Assembly: GCA_016081115.2 (NCBI GenBank)
Contig: CM071935.1
Span: 50,764,680-50,828,679 of the forward strand
DNA from: Rehmannia glutinosa
Taxonomy: Eukaryota > Streptophyta > Magnoliopsida > Lamiales > Orobanchaceae
Length of the DNA: 64,000 nucleotides
Reading direction: 5' to 3'
This document shows positions 46,748-57,690 of the stretch, piece after piece. The position numbers were made by a program, and so were the translations under genes. The first letter of the stretch is position 1. The number at the start of each line of letters is the position of its first letter. The notes beneath the pieces are model-generated. The model saw nothing but the letters and a program-made list of their open reading frames with translations. It ran no database searches and was not told the DNA's origin.

Positions 46748-48195
46748 TGTTCACTTGGTTTTATACCATTGATTTGGGCTTCCGAGACTAGAGTTTTGTG
46801 TTGTTTTTGAGTATTTTGAGTCATTTTTGTTATATCTCATAGGTTAGGCATTAATTTCCATTATTTCGAGTCATTTGAGTGGTGAAGCCATATTGAGGGC
46901 CAATTATATTAAGTCTAGAGTCATTGTAATGAGTCGTGTGTCAAAAGAAGCAAGGATGACCAAACAACGAGAGATTGATTTGAAGAAATGCCCAAACGCG
47001 TATGAAATTTTTATCACTGGCAGGGTTTCGTAATTTGGCCATAACTCTCTCTACAAAATTGATATTGTGCTGATTCAAGTGGCTATGGAAAGCTAAGAGA
47101 TAGGGCTACAACTTTGATGAAGGGAGTAAAGACAAATTCGGACATTTTCTGGGGGCGCTGCAACTCCCAAGGCCTGGCGTTGCAGCGCCCAGTACAGAAA
47201 TTGTTCAGTGCATTTTACGTTTGGGCGCTGCAGCGCCCAAGGCCGGGGGCTGCAGCGCCCGTGGGCGGACAATACAATACAACTCCGATTTTTGGATCTA
47301 AAAAGGGGGTATTATAAATAGATACATTAGAGGCTTGAACTAGGGCATGGAGGACACTTGGGGATGAAAACCAACACCACCAAGACACAAGGGAAGAGTT
47401 GGGGAAGAGGATTGAAGACATTTATCATCTAGAAATAGATAAGATTCTTCTTTAATCTCTTTAATTCTTTCTTTGTTGTTTCTTGTATATCATTTGAGAT
47501 GCATTCTCATTTGATTATAGGTATTTGTATTTTCATCATGAGCTAAACTTTATAATTCTAGAGGGATGATGTAATCTATGTTTGAACTTATGTTTTGATA
47601 TTGTGGTTTGTCAATCTAGATTTCCCAATCTATTTGTGCTATTTGGATTTATTGCTTCTAAATTACTTGATCAATAATTTAGAGTGTTTGGTGTATTTGA
47701 TTTGACACTTGAGAGAGGTAATTGAATACATGGCCTTGAAATAGCATAACCTAGGATTTCATAGAATTGAGAAATTTGTGAATCATTTGAAGTCATCAAC
47801 CAAGATTCATAGTTTTTATAGAGATATTGATTTCCCAATTGTGATCTAAAATCATTTGGCACTCGAGAGAGGAAATGATTATTGTAGAAATCTAGACTTA
47901 TAAATTGGTAATTTGTGATTGGTATACCATATTGATAATATAAGGGAAAACTAGATTCATCACACCTCTAGAATTCATTCTCCCATAGATTTAGATGTTT
48001 ATATTTTGATTAGTTATATCTAGTTGTTTTTATTTATAAATTGAGACATCCATCTATTATTGATCTGTCAAATATAGCATAGGTAATTTATACTTGGTAC
48101 TTATACACGCATTCCCTGTGGATACGACAACCCTACTCATATCACTATATTAAAACTTGACAACCGTACACTTGCGGTTAGAAAAATCTAGAACA
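46748..48195 (+). repeat. left LTR of the Athila/Tat-like element
   Basis: A TATAAATA box is at 47313-47320. Just upstream (47153-47259) is a GC-rich block: a 12-bp inverted repeat with a 14-base loop at 47153-47190, a perfect 20-bp palindrome at 47221-47240 and a further GGCTGCAGCGCCC copy. The 3' part is AT-rich and ends in a GTGGATACGACA word familiar from Athila-type LTRs. Confidence 0.9.
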
Positions 48196-48201
48196 AGTTT
48201 T

Positions 48202-48219
48202 TGGCGCCGTTGCCGGGGA
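48202..48219 (+). other. primer binding site, tRNA-Asp type
   Basis: TGGCGCCGTTGCCGGGGA lies six bases after the LTR end. It matches the complement of the plant Asp tRNA 3' end, as in Athila-lineage elements. Confidence 0.88.
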
Positions 48220-48340
48220 ATGTGTTTTGTGTAATATCAAGGTTGATTGCCTAGTTATAATTCGACTATTTTTTTGTTTCTTTCTTTTATTGTTTTAATT
48301 TTGTGTAATTTGTTTAGGCACGTTGTTGGATTAAATTATA

Positions 48341-49264
48341 ATGTATGCATATACGTGGCCAACCGATGATGCTACTGGGATTTTTGGAAGTCAAAGTGTG
48401 AACCATTTTGTTCCTTATTATCCACTTCAAGAAAATGTATGGGCCCAAAATATTGCAAATCATGAAACCTTTCATCAGCCACAAGAACAATTGTCTAGCT
48501 TGGAAGAAACACTTTATCAATTTCTAGATGATTGTGAGGCAAGAAGACGACAAGATGAGATGAAACGTCGGTCCGAGTTGGAAGAAAATCTTGCTGAGTT
48601 TATCGAAGAGTGTAAGATAAGAAATCGAGAAAGTGATGATAGATTACTACAAACCGAGGCAAACATTCAACAAATTGAGATTACATGTCAAGATATGTCA
48701 AAGTTACTCCAACAAATGATTGACCAACTTAATAATGAAGAGTCGTCATCATTCTTGGGACCTGGTGAAATAGAAAATCATGAACATGAATTGCCCATTA
48801 TGAAAAAGGTGGACATCCTTCAAAATTTGGAGAAGACTTTTGAAGAGTGCAATCCGATCGTACAAGAGGAGGAGCCACGTCAAATTAACTCAGGGAGTAT
48901 CCCTATCTCTCACTCAATTGAAAATCCTCATATTGACAAATATATGTGCACTCTAGATGTAAGCTTCAATACAAATGTATCAAATTTTAAGAAGCATACA
49001 CTTGAAGGAACAATGTTTGAAAATGGTGATCAATTCACATGTTCTACAGACTTCATGATATTTAATGTGAGTAAAGATAGAAATATCTTTACTATGATTG
49101 ATAAACCATTTTTCATCATTAGGAACACATTTTTTGATTTCCAAAAGACCACCAACATTCTGATCCTTAATCATCCATGTCTTACATACACTAAAAGATC
49201 GCATATACTGTTGGAAAATACAAAGGTGTGGCATGATCGACACTTGTTTTTGGATCCTGGTTGA
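48341..49264 (+). CDS. uncharacterised 307-aa coiled-coil protein of the Athila/Tat-like element
   Basis: The frame begins at ATG 48341 about 120 bp after the PBS and runs 307 codons without a stop to TGA. Residues 45-130 are rich in Glu, Gln, Leu and Arg in a heptad-like pattern (LEETLYQFLDDCEARRRQDE), so a coiled coil is likely. This part recalls the helical segment after the gag zinc region of Athila/Tat polyproteins. There is no zinc knuckle, protease or polymerase motif. The C-terminal half is Asn/Phe/Ile-rich and unrecognised. It could be a gag-derived protein that helps packaging, or a frame kept by youth alone. Confidence 0.55.
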   Translation: MYAYTWPTDDATGIFGSQSVNHFVPYYPLQENVWAQNIANHETFHQPQEQLSSLEETLYQFLDDCEARRRQDEMKRRSELEENLAEFIEECKIRNRESDDRLLQTEANIQQIEITCQDMSKLLQQMIDQLNNEESSSFLGPGEIENHEHELPIMKKVDILQNLEKTFEECNPIVQEEEPRQINSGSIPISHSIENPHIDKYMCTLDVSFNTNVSNFKKHTLEGTMFENGDQFTCSTDFMIFNVSKDRNIFTMIDKPFFIIRNTFFDFQKTTNILILNHPCLTYTKRSHILLENTKVWHDRHLFLDPG

Positions 49265-50998
49265 GTAAAACAAAAGTCTGGCTAAAGACTTTAAATTTAG
49301 CGCTTCTTGGGAGGCAACCCAAGCTCATTTTACTTGCTTTTATAGTTTGATTAGTTAGAATGTTTGTGTTTTATTAGTAGTAGTCATGTTGCATCTCACC
49401 CCTATCCCTCTTGCATGCTCATTACGCGATTCTTGTGAAATTATGTGCAAAAGTTGCTTATTGTGATAGAATTTGGATTGGTATTGAAATTTCGGGCATA
49501 ATTGGTTATATAAATTGTCTCCACATCCTTATTCTCTATCTATGCCCACCATGTATTTGATAAAATGCCTCAATGAGAAATTTAACACTTTTGCATACCC
49601 TTCTTGGTTTATTGTTGGGAGTTCACATATTGATTACAATTATATGACATTAATGTCTCTCCCATGGTCTTTGTATGATATTGTGGTACTTTACCCCATT
49701 GCTCGTTTCCACGTTTGGTTTTGTTTGACAGGTTGGTATTGTGCCTCCTAAATCATAAAAAGGCAAGGAAAAAGACATCGACCCTATGGAGTGCTACCAA
49801 TTGGCCCCGTTGCTTCTCTTTCATCCCCACGATTCCGATGAGGAGTTGCACCTCTTCCATTGAGGACAATGGTTATATTAAGTTTGGGGGAGTGGTAATT
49901 TTTTTTTCAGTTTGTGATCCTACTTTCTTCGTGTTTTTTTTTGTGTCTTGTATATTTGCTTTGAGTTAAGCCGAGTCGAGTCATTTGTTGAACTGTAGAG
50001 CTGCATGACTAAGTGAATTTGTCGAATATGAGTTAAACAGTCAAAAGAGCATGTGTTTGAGCGGTGATCTATGTTTCGTTCCATTAATTCCATCTACATG
50101 CATAATTCAGTTGATTTATTTGAAAGTGATTTATGAAGTTGAGTGTTTCTTGTATGATCCCACCGGATTCTAGAACTTGTCTGATCACTAGTCGAGGCGA
50201 AATCCTAGGTGAAGTAACATTAAGGAAATGATTTAGGCCATATTTGAACAAGCTAGAGCCAAAAATGCCTACCTTTATATTATATATTTTCACTAGTGTC
50301 CCCTTTGAGCCTGTTAAACCCGTTTTTGGCAACCAATCTTATACTTTGAGCCTATATGTGAAAATCCTAATTACCCATCACTCATACACACAAAATGTTG
50401 AAGGTTGAGGAGGGTATGATAAGTAGGGTATATGTTATTTGCATGGAGTTGCCCGAGAAAAAGAAAATACGAAACCCCATGTGTTATAATATGCAAAAGA
50501 ATAAGTTTGGGGGTTTCGAAAAAAAAAATCGAGGCTCATAAAGGGAGAATAATCGAGAATTCAACAAAAGTGAAGGTAGCTATTTTGTTTGGCAATTGGT
50601 GATTTGAAGTGATAATTGTGTGTTTGGGTGAGTTGAGCCACTTAATCCTATATTTTCTACCTTACCCTAAGCCCACATTACAAGCTTTGAAAGTCCTATT
50701 GATCCTTGTGTTACATTAGCCTACATTAGTGCAGATTAGTGTGAATGACAAGCTTATGGAATCCGGTAGTCATTATCTCGTGATATCTAGAAGTGGATCA
50801 TCTTGATAACATTCGATTGCGTAAATCAATTTGAATAATGTAAACGGGACTGTCATGTACATTCCACACTTTTGATCACAATGTCAAAACACATGCTTGA
50901 TTGATAGTTAAATGAGTAATGAGACAAATGATATTGGTTGTGAAGTTTTGCAGTTTATTTGTATTGTTGTGTCTTGTATTTTTCATTTTAGAGTTGTA
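49265..50998 (+). other. non-coding internal region of the Athila/Tat-like element
   Basis: No convincing gene is present. It opens with a short hairpin at 49306-49323 (CTTGGG, loop AGGCAA, CCCAAG). A word like ATTGAGGACAATGG followed by AAGTTTGGGGGAGTGG lies near 49,860-49,895, a type of sequence seen in other plant Athila/Tat internal regions. Reading frames here (for example 49515-49969) lack recognisable motifs. Confidence 0.6.
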
Positions 50999-51038
50999 AT
51001 TGCTTGAGGACAAGCAATATTCTAAGTTTGGGGGTATT
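50999..51038 (+). other. hairpin and polypurine tract before the right LTR
   Basis: ATTGCTTGAGGACAAGCAAT at 50999-51018 forms a perfect 8-bp stem with an AGGA loop. AAGTTTGGGGGTATT at 51024-51038 follows and abuts the LTR start, so it is the likely plus-strand primer. Confidence 0.7.
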
Positions 51039-52482
51039 TGTTCACTTGGTTTTATACCATTGATTTGGGCTTCCGAGACTAGAGTTTTGTGTTGTTTTTG
51101 AGTATTTTGAGTCATTTTTGTTATATCTCATAGGTTAGGCATTAATTTCCATTATTTCGAGTCATTTGAGTGGTGAAGCCATATTGAGGGCCAATTATAT
51201 TAAGTCTAGAGTCATTGTAATGAGTCGTGTGTCAAAAGAAGCAAGGATGACCAAACAACGAGAGATTGATTTGAAGAAATGCCCAAACGCGTATGAAATT
51301 TTTATCACTGGCAGGGTTTCGTAATTTGGCCATAACTCTCTCTACAAAATTGATATTGAGCTGATTCAAGTGGCTATGGAAAGCTAAGATATAGGGCTAC
51401 AACTTTGATGAAGGGAGTAAAGACAAATTCGGACATTTTCTGGGGGCGCTGCAACTCCCAAGGCAAGCGTTGCGGCGCCAGTCAGAAATTGTTCAATAAT
51501 GCATTTTACGTTTGGGCGCTGCAGCGCCAAGGCTTAGGCTGCAGCGCCCGTGGGCGGACAATACAATACAACTCCGATTTTTGGATCTAAAAGGGGGTAT
51601 TATAAATAGATACATTAGAGGCTTGAACTAGGGCATGGAGGACACTTGGGGATGAAAACCAACACCACCAAGACACAAGGGAAGAGTTGGGGAAGAGGAT
51701 TGAAGACATTTATCATCTAGAAATAGATAAGATTCTTCTTTAATCTCTTTAATTCTTTCTTTGTTGTTTCTTGTATATCATTTGAGATGCATTCTCATTT
51801 GATTATAGGTATTTGTATTTTCATCATGAGCTAAACTTTATAATTCTAGAGGGATGATGTAATCTATGTTTGAACTTATGTTTTGATATTGTGGTTTGTC
51901 AATCTAGATTTCCCAATCTATTTGTGCTATTTGGATTTATTGCTTCTAAATTACTTGATCAATAATTTAGAGTGTTTGGTGTATTTGATTTGACACTTGA
52001 GAGAGGTAATTGAATACATGGCCTTGAAATAGCATAACCTAGATTTCATAGAATTGAGAAATTTGTGAATCATTTGAAGTCATCAACCAAGATTCATAGT
52101 TTTTATAGAGATATTGATTTCCCAATTGTGATCTAAAATCATTTGGCACTCGAGAGAGGAAATGATTATTGTAGAAATCTAGACTTATAAATTGGTAATT
52201 TGTGATTGGTATACCATATTGATAATATAAGGGAAAACTAGATTCATCACACCTCTAGAATTCATTCTCCCATAGATTTAGATGTTTATATTTTGATTAG
52301 TTATATCTAGTTGTTTTTATTTATAAATTGAGACATCCATCTATTATTGATCTGTCAAATATAGCATAGGTAATTTATACTTGGTACTTATACACGCATT
52401 CCCTGTGGATACGACAACCCTACTCATATCACTATATTAAAACTTGACAACCGTACACTTGCGGTTAGAAAAATCTAGAACA
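51039..52482 (+). repeat. right LTR of the Athila/Tat-like element
   Basis: This 1444-bp LTR matches 46748-48195 almost base for base. Differences concentrate in the GC-rich block (51445-51560), where several bases are lost or changed. It ends TCTAGAACA before the GTTGC duplication. Confidence 0.9.
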
Positions 52483-52487
52483 GTTGC

Positions 52488-52770
52488 GAACCCCTTCGTG
52501 TATTTTTGTGTAAATACATTTCAATGTAAGTCTTCTGTAATAAGCTCTGTAAATTTCCTTGTAACTTAGCTTAGATATATTATGTACTGATGTATATGTA
52601 TAGATCTTTGTACAGAAAAATCTCGGTAAACAACTTTGTAAAGAACAAGAAATGTTATGATCAATAAAATGATTCATTCAAGCATACATTCTTTTTTAAT
52701 GCACTTCTCGTATATCTTTATGTTGTTTACTTATTTATTTAAGTTTTGGCATCATCAAAAAGGAGGAAAT
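52488..52770 (+). other. 3' spacer and polypurine tract of copy B
   Basis: After the second GTTGC the sequence continues as in copy A from about 20,665, with CTGTAAA words and AT-rich spacer. It ends in AAAAAGGAGGAAAT at 52757-52770, directly before the LTR start TGTTAAG. Confidence 0.75.
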
Positions 52771-54312
52771 TGTTAAGAAATTTATTTGATAGATTTTGAT
52801 GGTAACACGTAAAACTTAAACCCCGAAGTTGGCACCCCATTTTCCTTGTAATTTGTATTGCAATAGATAGGGCTGAAAAAGCGGAGTCAAGTCAGATATG
52901 TCAAGGATTATAAAAAGTCAACTGCGGACTGTGTGAAGACTTTATTGTGTGTTAGCTGAGTAATGCCATAAACGAAGACAAGAACTCGACTGAAGGAGAG
53001 TCAGTTGAGGAATAGCTATAATAAGCGTCAGTCAAGTCAACTCAAGAAGCCAAATCCACAAGTTAAAGTGATAGTTTAGTCAATCCAATGACTGGAGCAG
53101 ACTCAAGTCACCTGGGGTAAAGGCAGTAGTATAGACAAGACAACTGACTTAGATCTGTTGATTAAAGTCAAGAACATTACTCAATTTAGTAATATGTCAA
53201 AGTTGTTAGGTCTAAAGAGTTTTGTCCCAGAATTATGCAAAAGGAATGAACCAATGGGAAATACTGCACCTTGTGTCGATGCCCGCAAATGATGAAAAGC
53301 CATTAATACGAGGAAAGGTCAACATCACCAAGGAAATTGAGACCAAGACAAGACAAGCCAGCGAATACAAGTGACATTTGAAATTAGCATATCTCTTCAA
53401 TGGGCAAAATTTGAAATGGACACTATAAAAGAATGAGGAAGCTATTGAGAAAAAAAAAACCTTTCACACCTGTGAAATCAAGCAATATTCAAGCATTTAA
53501 GCTGCAATGCTCTAAAAGCTTATCAAGATATTCCTCAAGCCTGAAACTCGAAGAAACTCGATCCAACATACACTGTGAATGAGAGACAACTTCAAACTAT
53601 TGAAAAGGAAACTTTTGAAGAAACCAAAGGGGTCTAAATTCCAAGTCAGGATTGTAGGAAGGTTCAAGGTCAAACCATTATCAAGTTTGTTGGAGGGCTT
53701 CGTGATCAAATCCAAGAACTTGAGAAGTGAGCTGAAGTAGCAAGGCAGCTGCCCTGTGAAGAAGTTGAGTCGCAAGAGAAGCCAGTTGTGTGATCAAGAC
53801 TGCCTCCAGACTGTTCACCGCTTTGTAAACGGATCTGTTACATAGTGGATTCCTCCGGGGAGTTGGAGAAGAGAGGATTAGAAAATTACCCCATCTTGAA
53901 CCTCTATAAAATATTTGTGTCATTTACTTTCAGCACAATTACTTTCCTGCATATTTCATTTATATCTGTTGTTAGTATAAAATTTGCTATCCAACTGATA
54001 AATAACCAAGTGCTAAAAATTAAGAATTAAAAACAAGCTTAAAACTAAACAAAGGGTGTTCAAGTCTTACGTTTGTTAAAAATCAATCTACCAAGTTAAG
54101 TATTTAGCTTGAGCAGCCGAGTTATACTATCAACAGCTCTATCGAGACTGTTGGGTGGGTAACTTAGCTGAAAAGCCAACTTAGCTGTCCATCAAGGACA
54201 CAACTATTTGACTCAACTCTTTTGAATAATTTTAAAGGGCTAAAATCGAAAATTTGGTAAGGTTTATTTAACCCCCCTTCTAAACCTTACTTCACACCCC
54301 TTGGGTCCTACA
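52771..54312 (+). repeat. 3' LTR of copy B
   Basis: The 1542-bp LTR starts TGTTAAGAAATT and ends TTGGGTCCTACA. It resembles 20951-22435 more than the copy C LTRs. The TATA box CTATAAAA is at about 53904-53911. Immediately right (54313 on) lies the RNase H of a minus-strand gypsy element, so this is the right border of the A-B insertion. Confidence 0.88.
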
Positions 54313-54329
54313 ACATCTAAGAGGACCTT

Positions 54330-54596
54330 GGTGATGTAATATATTGGATGATGATCGTGTTGTTCTTCTCAAACCAAAACTCCACTTAGGCTTCTTCGAT
54401 AGGTATAAATATAATGTCTCCCATTATCTTGGCTTCTCAGCAGCAGAGGTGATGGCAGATATGTCTTCAAGTCGCTGAATGATTGTTGACACTACGGAGT
54501 CCACTCGAATCTCTTCTTTGCGCGTAGCAACTTGAAAAATAGCAACCCTACCAGCAGACATGGAAATAAAGCCTCTTAAAGCAGCTATACAGCCAA
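54330..54596 (-). pseudogene. RNase H N-terminal fragment of the Tat-like element
   Basis: Translating the minus strand shows CQQSFSDLKTYLPSPLL-type sequence followed by an HHPIYYITKVLLD-like block, which matches the start of the Tat-lineage RNase H. Stops interrupt it. It ends where the copia LTR was inserted. Confidence 0.6.
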
Positions 54597-55260
54597 TCAA
54601 TTTCTACACATCTTTTGCATTGGCAGGTGCTGGTATTTCAAGATGGCATTGATCTTCTCGCGATTGGCTTCAATTCCTTTCTTGGACATCATGTATCCCA
54701 AGAATTTTCCCCCATGTACGCCGAAGGAACATTTTGTGGGATTCAACTTCATTCCGTAAGTCTTCAATACATTGAAGCATTCTTCTAAATCCGTAGGGTG
54801 GAGCCCCTGGGTGCTCCTCACCAACATGTCGTCAATGTAGACCTACATGTTCCAACCTATTTGATCTTCAAAAGTACGGTTGACAGTCTCTGGTAAGTCG
54901 CTCCTGCGTTCTCCAGGCCAAAGAGCATGACCTTGTAGTAATAAATCCCTTGCTTCATCACAAAACTGGTCTTTTCGTGATCGCCCTCGCTTGACTTAAT
55001 CGATTGTATCCTTGGAAGGCATCCAAAATGCTCATGAGCTTGCGTCATGAGGTTGTGCCTACCAGCTTAGGTCCGTGAAATTGATGCACATTCTGCATTT
55101 TTGGTTAGGCTTGGGGACGAGCACCATATTAGCCAGCCATTTCGAATATTGAACATGTTTGATGTATTTTGCTTCAAGCAACTTATTAACTTCTTCCTTT
55201 ATCACTTTACTTTGTTCTAGCCCGAAGGCTCTCCCTTTTTGCTTCACTGGTTTGTATGTC
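54597..55260 (-). pseudogene. reverse transcriptase of the Tat-like element
   Basis: Three frames carry the RT in order on the minus strand: 55247-55059 (EEVNKLLEAKYIKHVQYSKW, CRMCINFTDL), 55048-54857 (SEGDHEKTSFV, YYYKVMLFGLENAGATYQRL) and 54827-54597 (MLVRSTQG, LNPTKCSFGVHGGKFLGYM). The catalytic YIDD lies at 54839-54828, two codons after an in-frame stop. Frameshifts and stops make it inactive. Confidence 0.85.
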
Positions 55261-55479
55261 GGGTCTACCCCTAGTCAGTGCAAGGAGACTTCCGGAGGAT
55301 CCCTTGTAAGTCCTTCATTTTCCAAGAAAGCACTTGTGTATTTCTTTGGAGGACTTCAATGATTTCTTGCTCCGCATCCAGGTCTAGCTCAGTTCTGAGT
55401 TGCACAGTCCTTGTCTCGTCGTTTGGATCCAAGACCACTAATTTGATCTAATCTATTGCCTCATGCTTGGGTTCTTTCT

Positions 55480-56180
55480 TTAGCCTACAAGCACGGAGTC
55501 TTCTTCCTCTTAAGGCTCTTCAAGGCACTCTTCTTCTTGGAGAAAGCCCACTTCTGGGCTTGGGGCTCCTCCTTCTAGACGGTATGATGGTGCTCATGGG
55601 CTATGCTCATGTCTCCATGTTCCTCTCTGATCCCCTCTGGGTTGGGGAACTTCAGCTTCTTGTGGTAGATGGAGGCAATGGCCCTGAATGCGTTCAAGGA
55701 TGGATGGGCAAGGATGACGTTGTACTACCTAGGGGTGTTGACCACTGCAAATCTCACTATCTTTGTGACCCGGCTCGGGTAACTTCCCAATGAAAGGGGA
55801 AGGATCACCTCCCCAAGGATGGGGATCTTCTACTGGCTAAGATGTTGTAATCTGGTGGTGACTTCGGTTAGAGCTGAGTTTTTAAATCCTAGCCGATGGA
55901 ATGCATTGTAGGATAGGATGTCCATGGAGCTACTAATATCCACCAATGCTCTCTTAACCCTATAGTTGGCTACGACCACAAAGATAACAATGAGAGAAAC
56001 TAGTCGTTCTCTCCTCCGAGCTTCGGGGGATAGGTCTTCTTCATCAAAGATTATCTCCTCCTAGAGCTTCTCTACACAGTATGTCTCCAGGTGGAATGTA
56101 TTATGCTGCAAATGAGCTCCTCTTGAAATCCGCAGCATGGCTTTCTTCGCATGAGCTGAACCTCCATATACCGGTCCTCT
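55480..56180 (-). pseudogene. protease region of the Tat-like element
   Basis: On the minus strand, VYGGSAHAKKA-like gag-end sequence is followed by ALVDISSSMDILSYNAF, a variant of the Tat protease site (usually DxGSSxDIL), then RFAVVNTP, NVILAHPSLNAFRAI and HKKLKFPN. The order matches Tat-lineage proteases. There are several stops. The plus-strand frame 55467-55793 is its shadow. Confidence 0.65.
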
Positions 56181-56242
56181 GGAGATGGTATGTATTGTCT
56201 TCTGGTCGCCCATGTCCTTTAGAGTCACGTGACCTAGCTTCG

Positions 56243-56264
56243 TTTCCCACAGATGACGCTAAAA
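56243..56264 (-). other. primer-binding-site region of the Tat-like element
   Basis: On the minus strand TTTTAGCGTCATCTGTGGGA follows the LTR end TATCA. It resembles the TTGGCGCCGTCTGTGGGAA type of site typical of Tat elements, with a few changes. Confidence 0.6.
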
Positions 56265-56780
56265 TGATAGTACTTTTTAGAATAAATCACCCAAGTCAAC
56301 TGAGTTGACCAAAATCCTCTCCCCGAGAGGGAATCTTCGAGCTAATCCTTTTCCCAAGGGAATAGTCTTCTCGTCTTCTGCTTCCTAAGCTGGTTAAACT
56401 TCGATTGGGAACTTGACTGAACACACATGCAAACTTTAGTGGGCCCCGGGTGTTGTCCCAAGGAGGCGCCTTCGACGCTCAAGCCAACATGGTGAACGAG
56501 AGAAAATAACGAATAATCGAATATTGAATGCGTACGAGAATAATTATGAGTTAATTACTTGAGATAATAAGAGGACCTTTTATACCGGGAGATAGGTCTG
56601 TGGGCCGTGTAGGAGAATTTGGCCTATGGGCTAGTCCACGTAGGAGAAAACGCCCGCTTGGGCCAAACTCGGACTCCTTTGGGCCTGTTTAATTATTAAG
56701 AACTCATTGGACAATTAATATTATTAAATAAACAAATATAAAATAAATTAAATTATGAAATACCATTTTTGTCCCCAACA
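56265..56780 (-). repeat. 5' LTR of the Tat-like element
   Basis: On the minus strand the LTR starts TGTTGGGGACAAAAATGG (at 56780) and ends TATCA, 516 bp. It has a TATA box CCGGTATAAAAGG at about 56586, followed by a CTTGAGCGTCGAAGGCGCC word like those in the R-U5 part of Tat LTRs. Confidence 0.7.
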
Positions 56781-56984
56781 TTATTAAAAAAAATATCAGT
56801 TCTACTCTGAAAAGTACACATTTTTAAAGTAGCAAAATTGATATTATTTACCTGAAACGTATTATTATTATAAGTGAAAAATATTATATTTTGTGAGATT
56901 TTTTAGTGTAACCCCGCATGTAGAGAAAGAGAAGAGGGACATGATGAAAGAGAAAGTGGGGACACGAGATGAGATAGAGGGGAC

Positions 56985-57134
56985 CACTGGCGGGGGGAGG
57001 GGGCCAACTTGGGCCATGTCCCCCCCCCCAAAAAAAAAATTAGTTATAATTTATATGATTTTCTATTAGTTTTTTATCCGGCCCCCGATTCTGTGTATCG
57101 GTCCATCCCGTAAAATTTCTTGGATACGACACTG
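56985..57134. mobile_element. short hAT-like MITE
   Basis: The 150-bp element begins CACTGGCGG and ends CGACACTG. A perfect 8-bp duplication GAGGGGAC flanks it at 56977-56984 and 57135-57142, the TSD length of hAT elements. Its ends resemble plant MITEs with CAGTGGCGGA termini. It contains a C9A9-like homopolymer run and no ORF. Confidence 0.65.
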
Positions 57135-57142
57135 GAGGGGAC

Positions 57143-57671
57143 CATGAGAGAAATGGAAGTGGGGAGATAGATGATGGGGGACCAGGAGATAGGGATGATG
57201 GGGGACCACGTGAGATTCTGGATTTACGATCTCACATGAGACAAGGATTTTGTAGTGAGAGGGCTATTAACTAAAATATATAAAATGAAAAATCTCCTAT
57301 ATCAAGATGCTATCCAAAATATGGTTCATATTTCTAGTTCAATTAACTCTAATTTGATTTTTATTCTAAAAACACTTGTTTTTATTCTCAAACACACTGC
57401 TAATAATGGAAACTCTAAAGCTTCGAATAAAGATTTTGTATACGTCTAGGCCATAGATTTATCCGATTGTAAAATGAGGAACTGTTTTGATGTTTATTGA
57501 ATTAATGGTGTCTGTTTTTATGAAACAGAAATAGAGAGAAGGGCTTTATGACAATGTTTTTTGTTTAGAAATCTGTTAAAGCTATATTAGGTAATTTACA
57601 AAAATTATCCATAAATTTTATTTAATTATAAAGAAACTTAGGATGCATTTGGATGGAGGGATTTCAAATCT
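57143..57671. other. intergenic sequence, no gene seen
   Basis: The first part repeats GATGATGGGGGACCA-like words. The rest is AT-rich with a 64-codon frame at 57255-57449 that shows no recognisable motif. I see no RNA gene or regulatory element. Confidence 0.5.
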
Positions 57672-57690
57672 AATATATATATATATATAT

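Larger units (their letters stand above)
46748..52482 (+). mobile_element. non-autonomous Athila/Tat-like LTR element (LARD type)
   Basis: LTRs of about 1445 bp (46748-48195 and 51039-52482) start TGTTCACTTGG and end TCTAGAACA. A perfect 5-bp duplication GTTGC lies at 46743-46747 and 52483-52487. The PBS TGGCGCCGTTGCCGGGGA is the tRNA-Asp type used by Athila and some Tat elements. The internal region of about 2.8 kb has no protease, RT or integrase. It has one intact ORF of 307 codons and long non-coding sequence with hairpins next to the polypurine tract. The LTRs are very similar, so the insertion looks recent and must have been made with proteins from another element. Confidence 0.88.
54313..56780 (-). 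mobile_element. Tat-lineage Ty3/gypsy remnant, interrupted by the copia pair
   Basis: Read on the minus strand, the fragment starts with an LTR (56780 down to 56265), then a PBS-like site, a fragment of gag end and protease, RT, and the beginning of RNase H, where it breaks off at the copy B LTR. Most of gag is deleted between PBS and protease. The RT resembles the Tat/Retand/Ogre branch (LLEAKYIKHVQYSKWLANMV). The rest of the element should lie left of copy A, outside the window. Confidence 0.78.

Noticed and set aside
46553..46824. Small frames across the ORF3 tail and the Athila/Tat-like LTR junction
   Set aside because: They cross an insertion boundary and cannot be a gene that existed before the insertion.
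55467..55793. 108-codon plus-strand frame in the Tat remnant
   Set aside because: The minus strand carries clear protease sequence here, so this is an antisense shadow.
57255..57449. 64-codon frame in AT-rich intergenic sequence
   Set aside because: No motif, no neighbours that suggest a gene, and of a length expected by chance.
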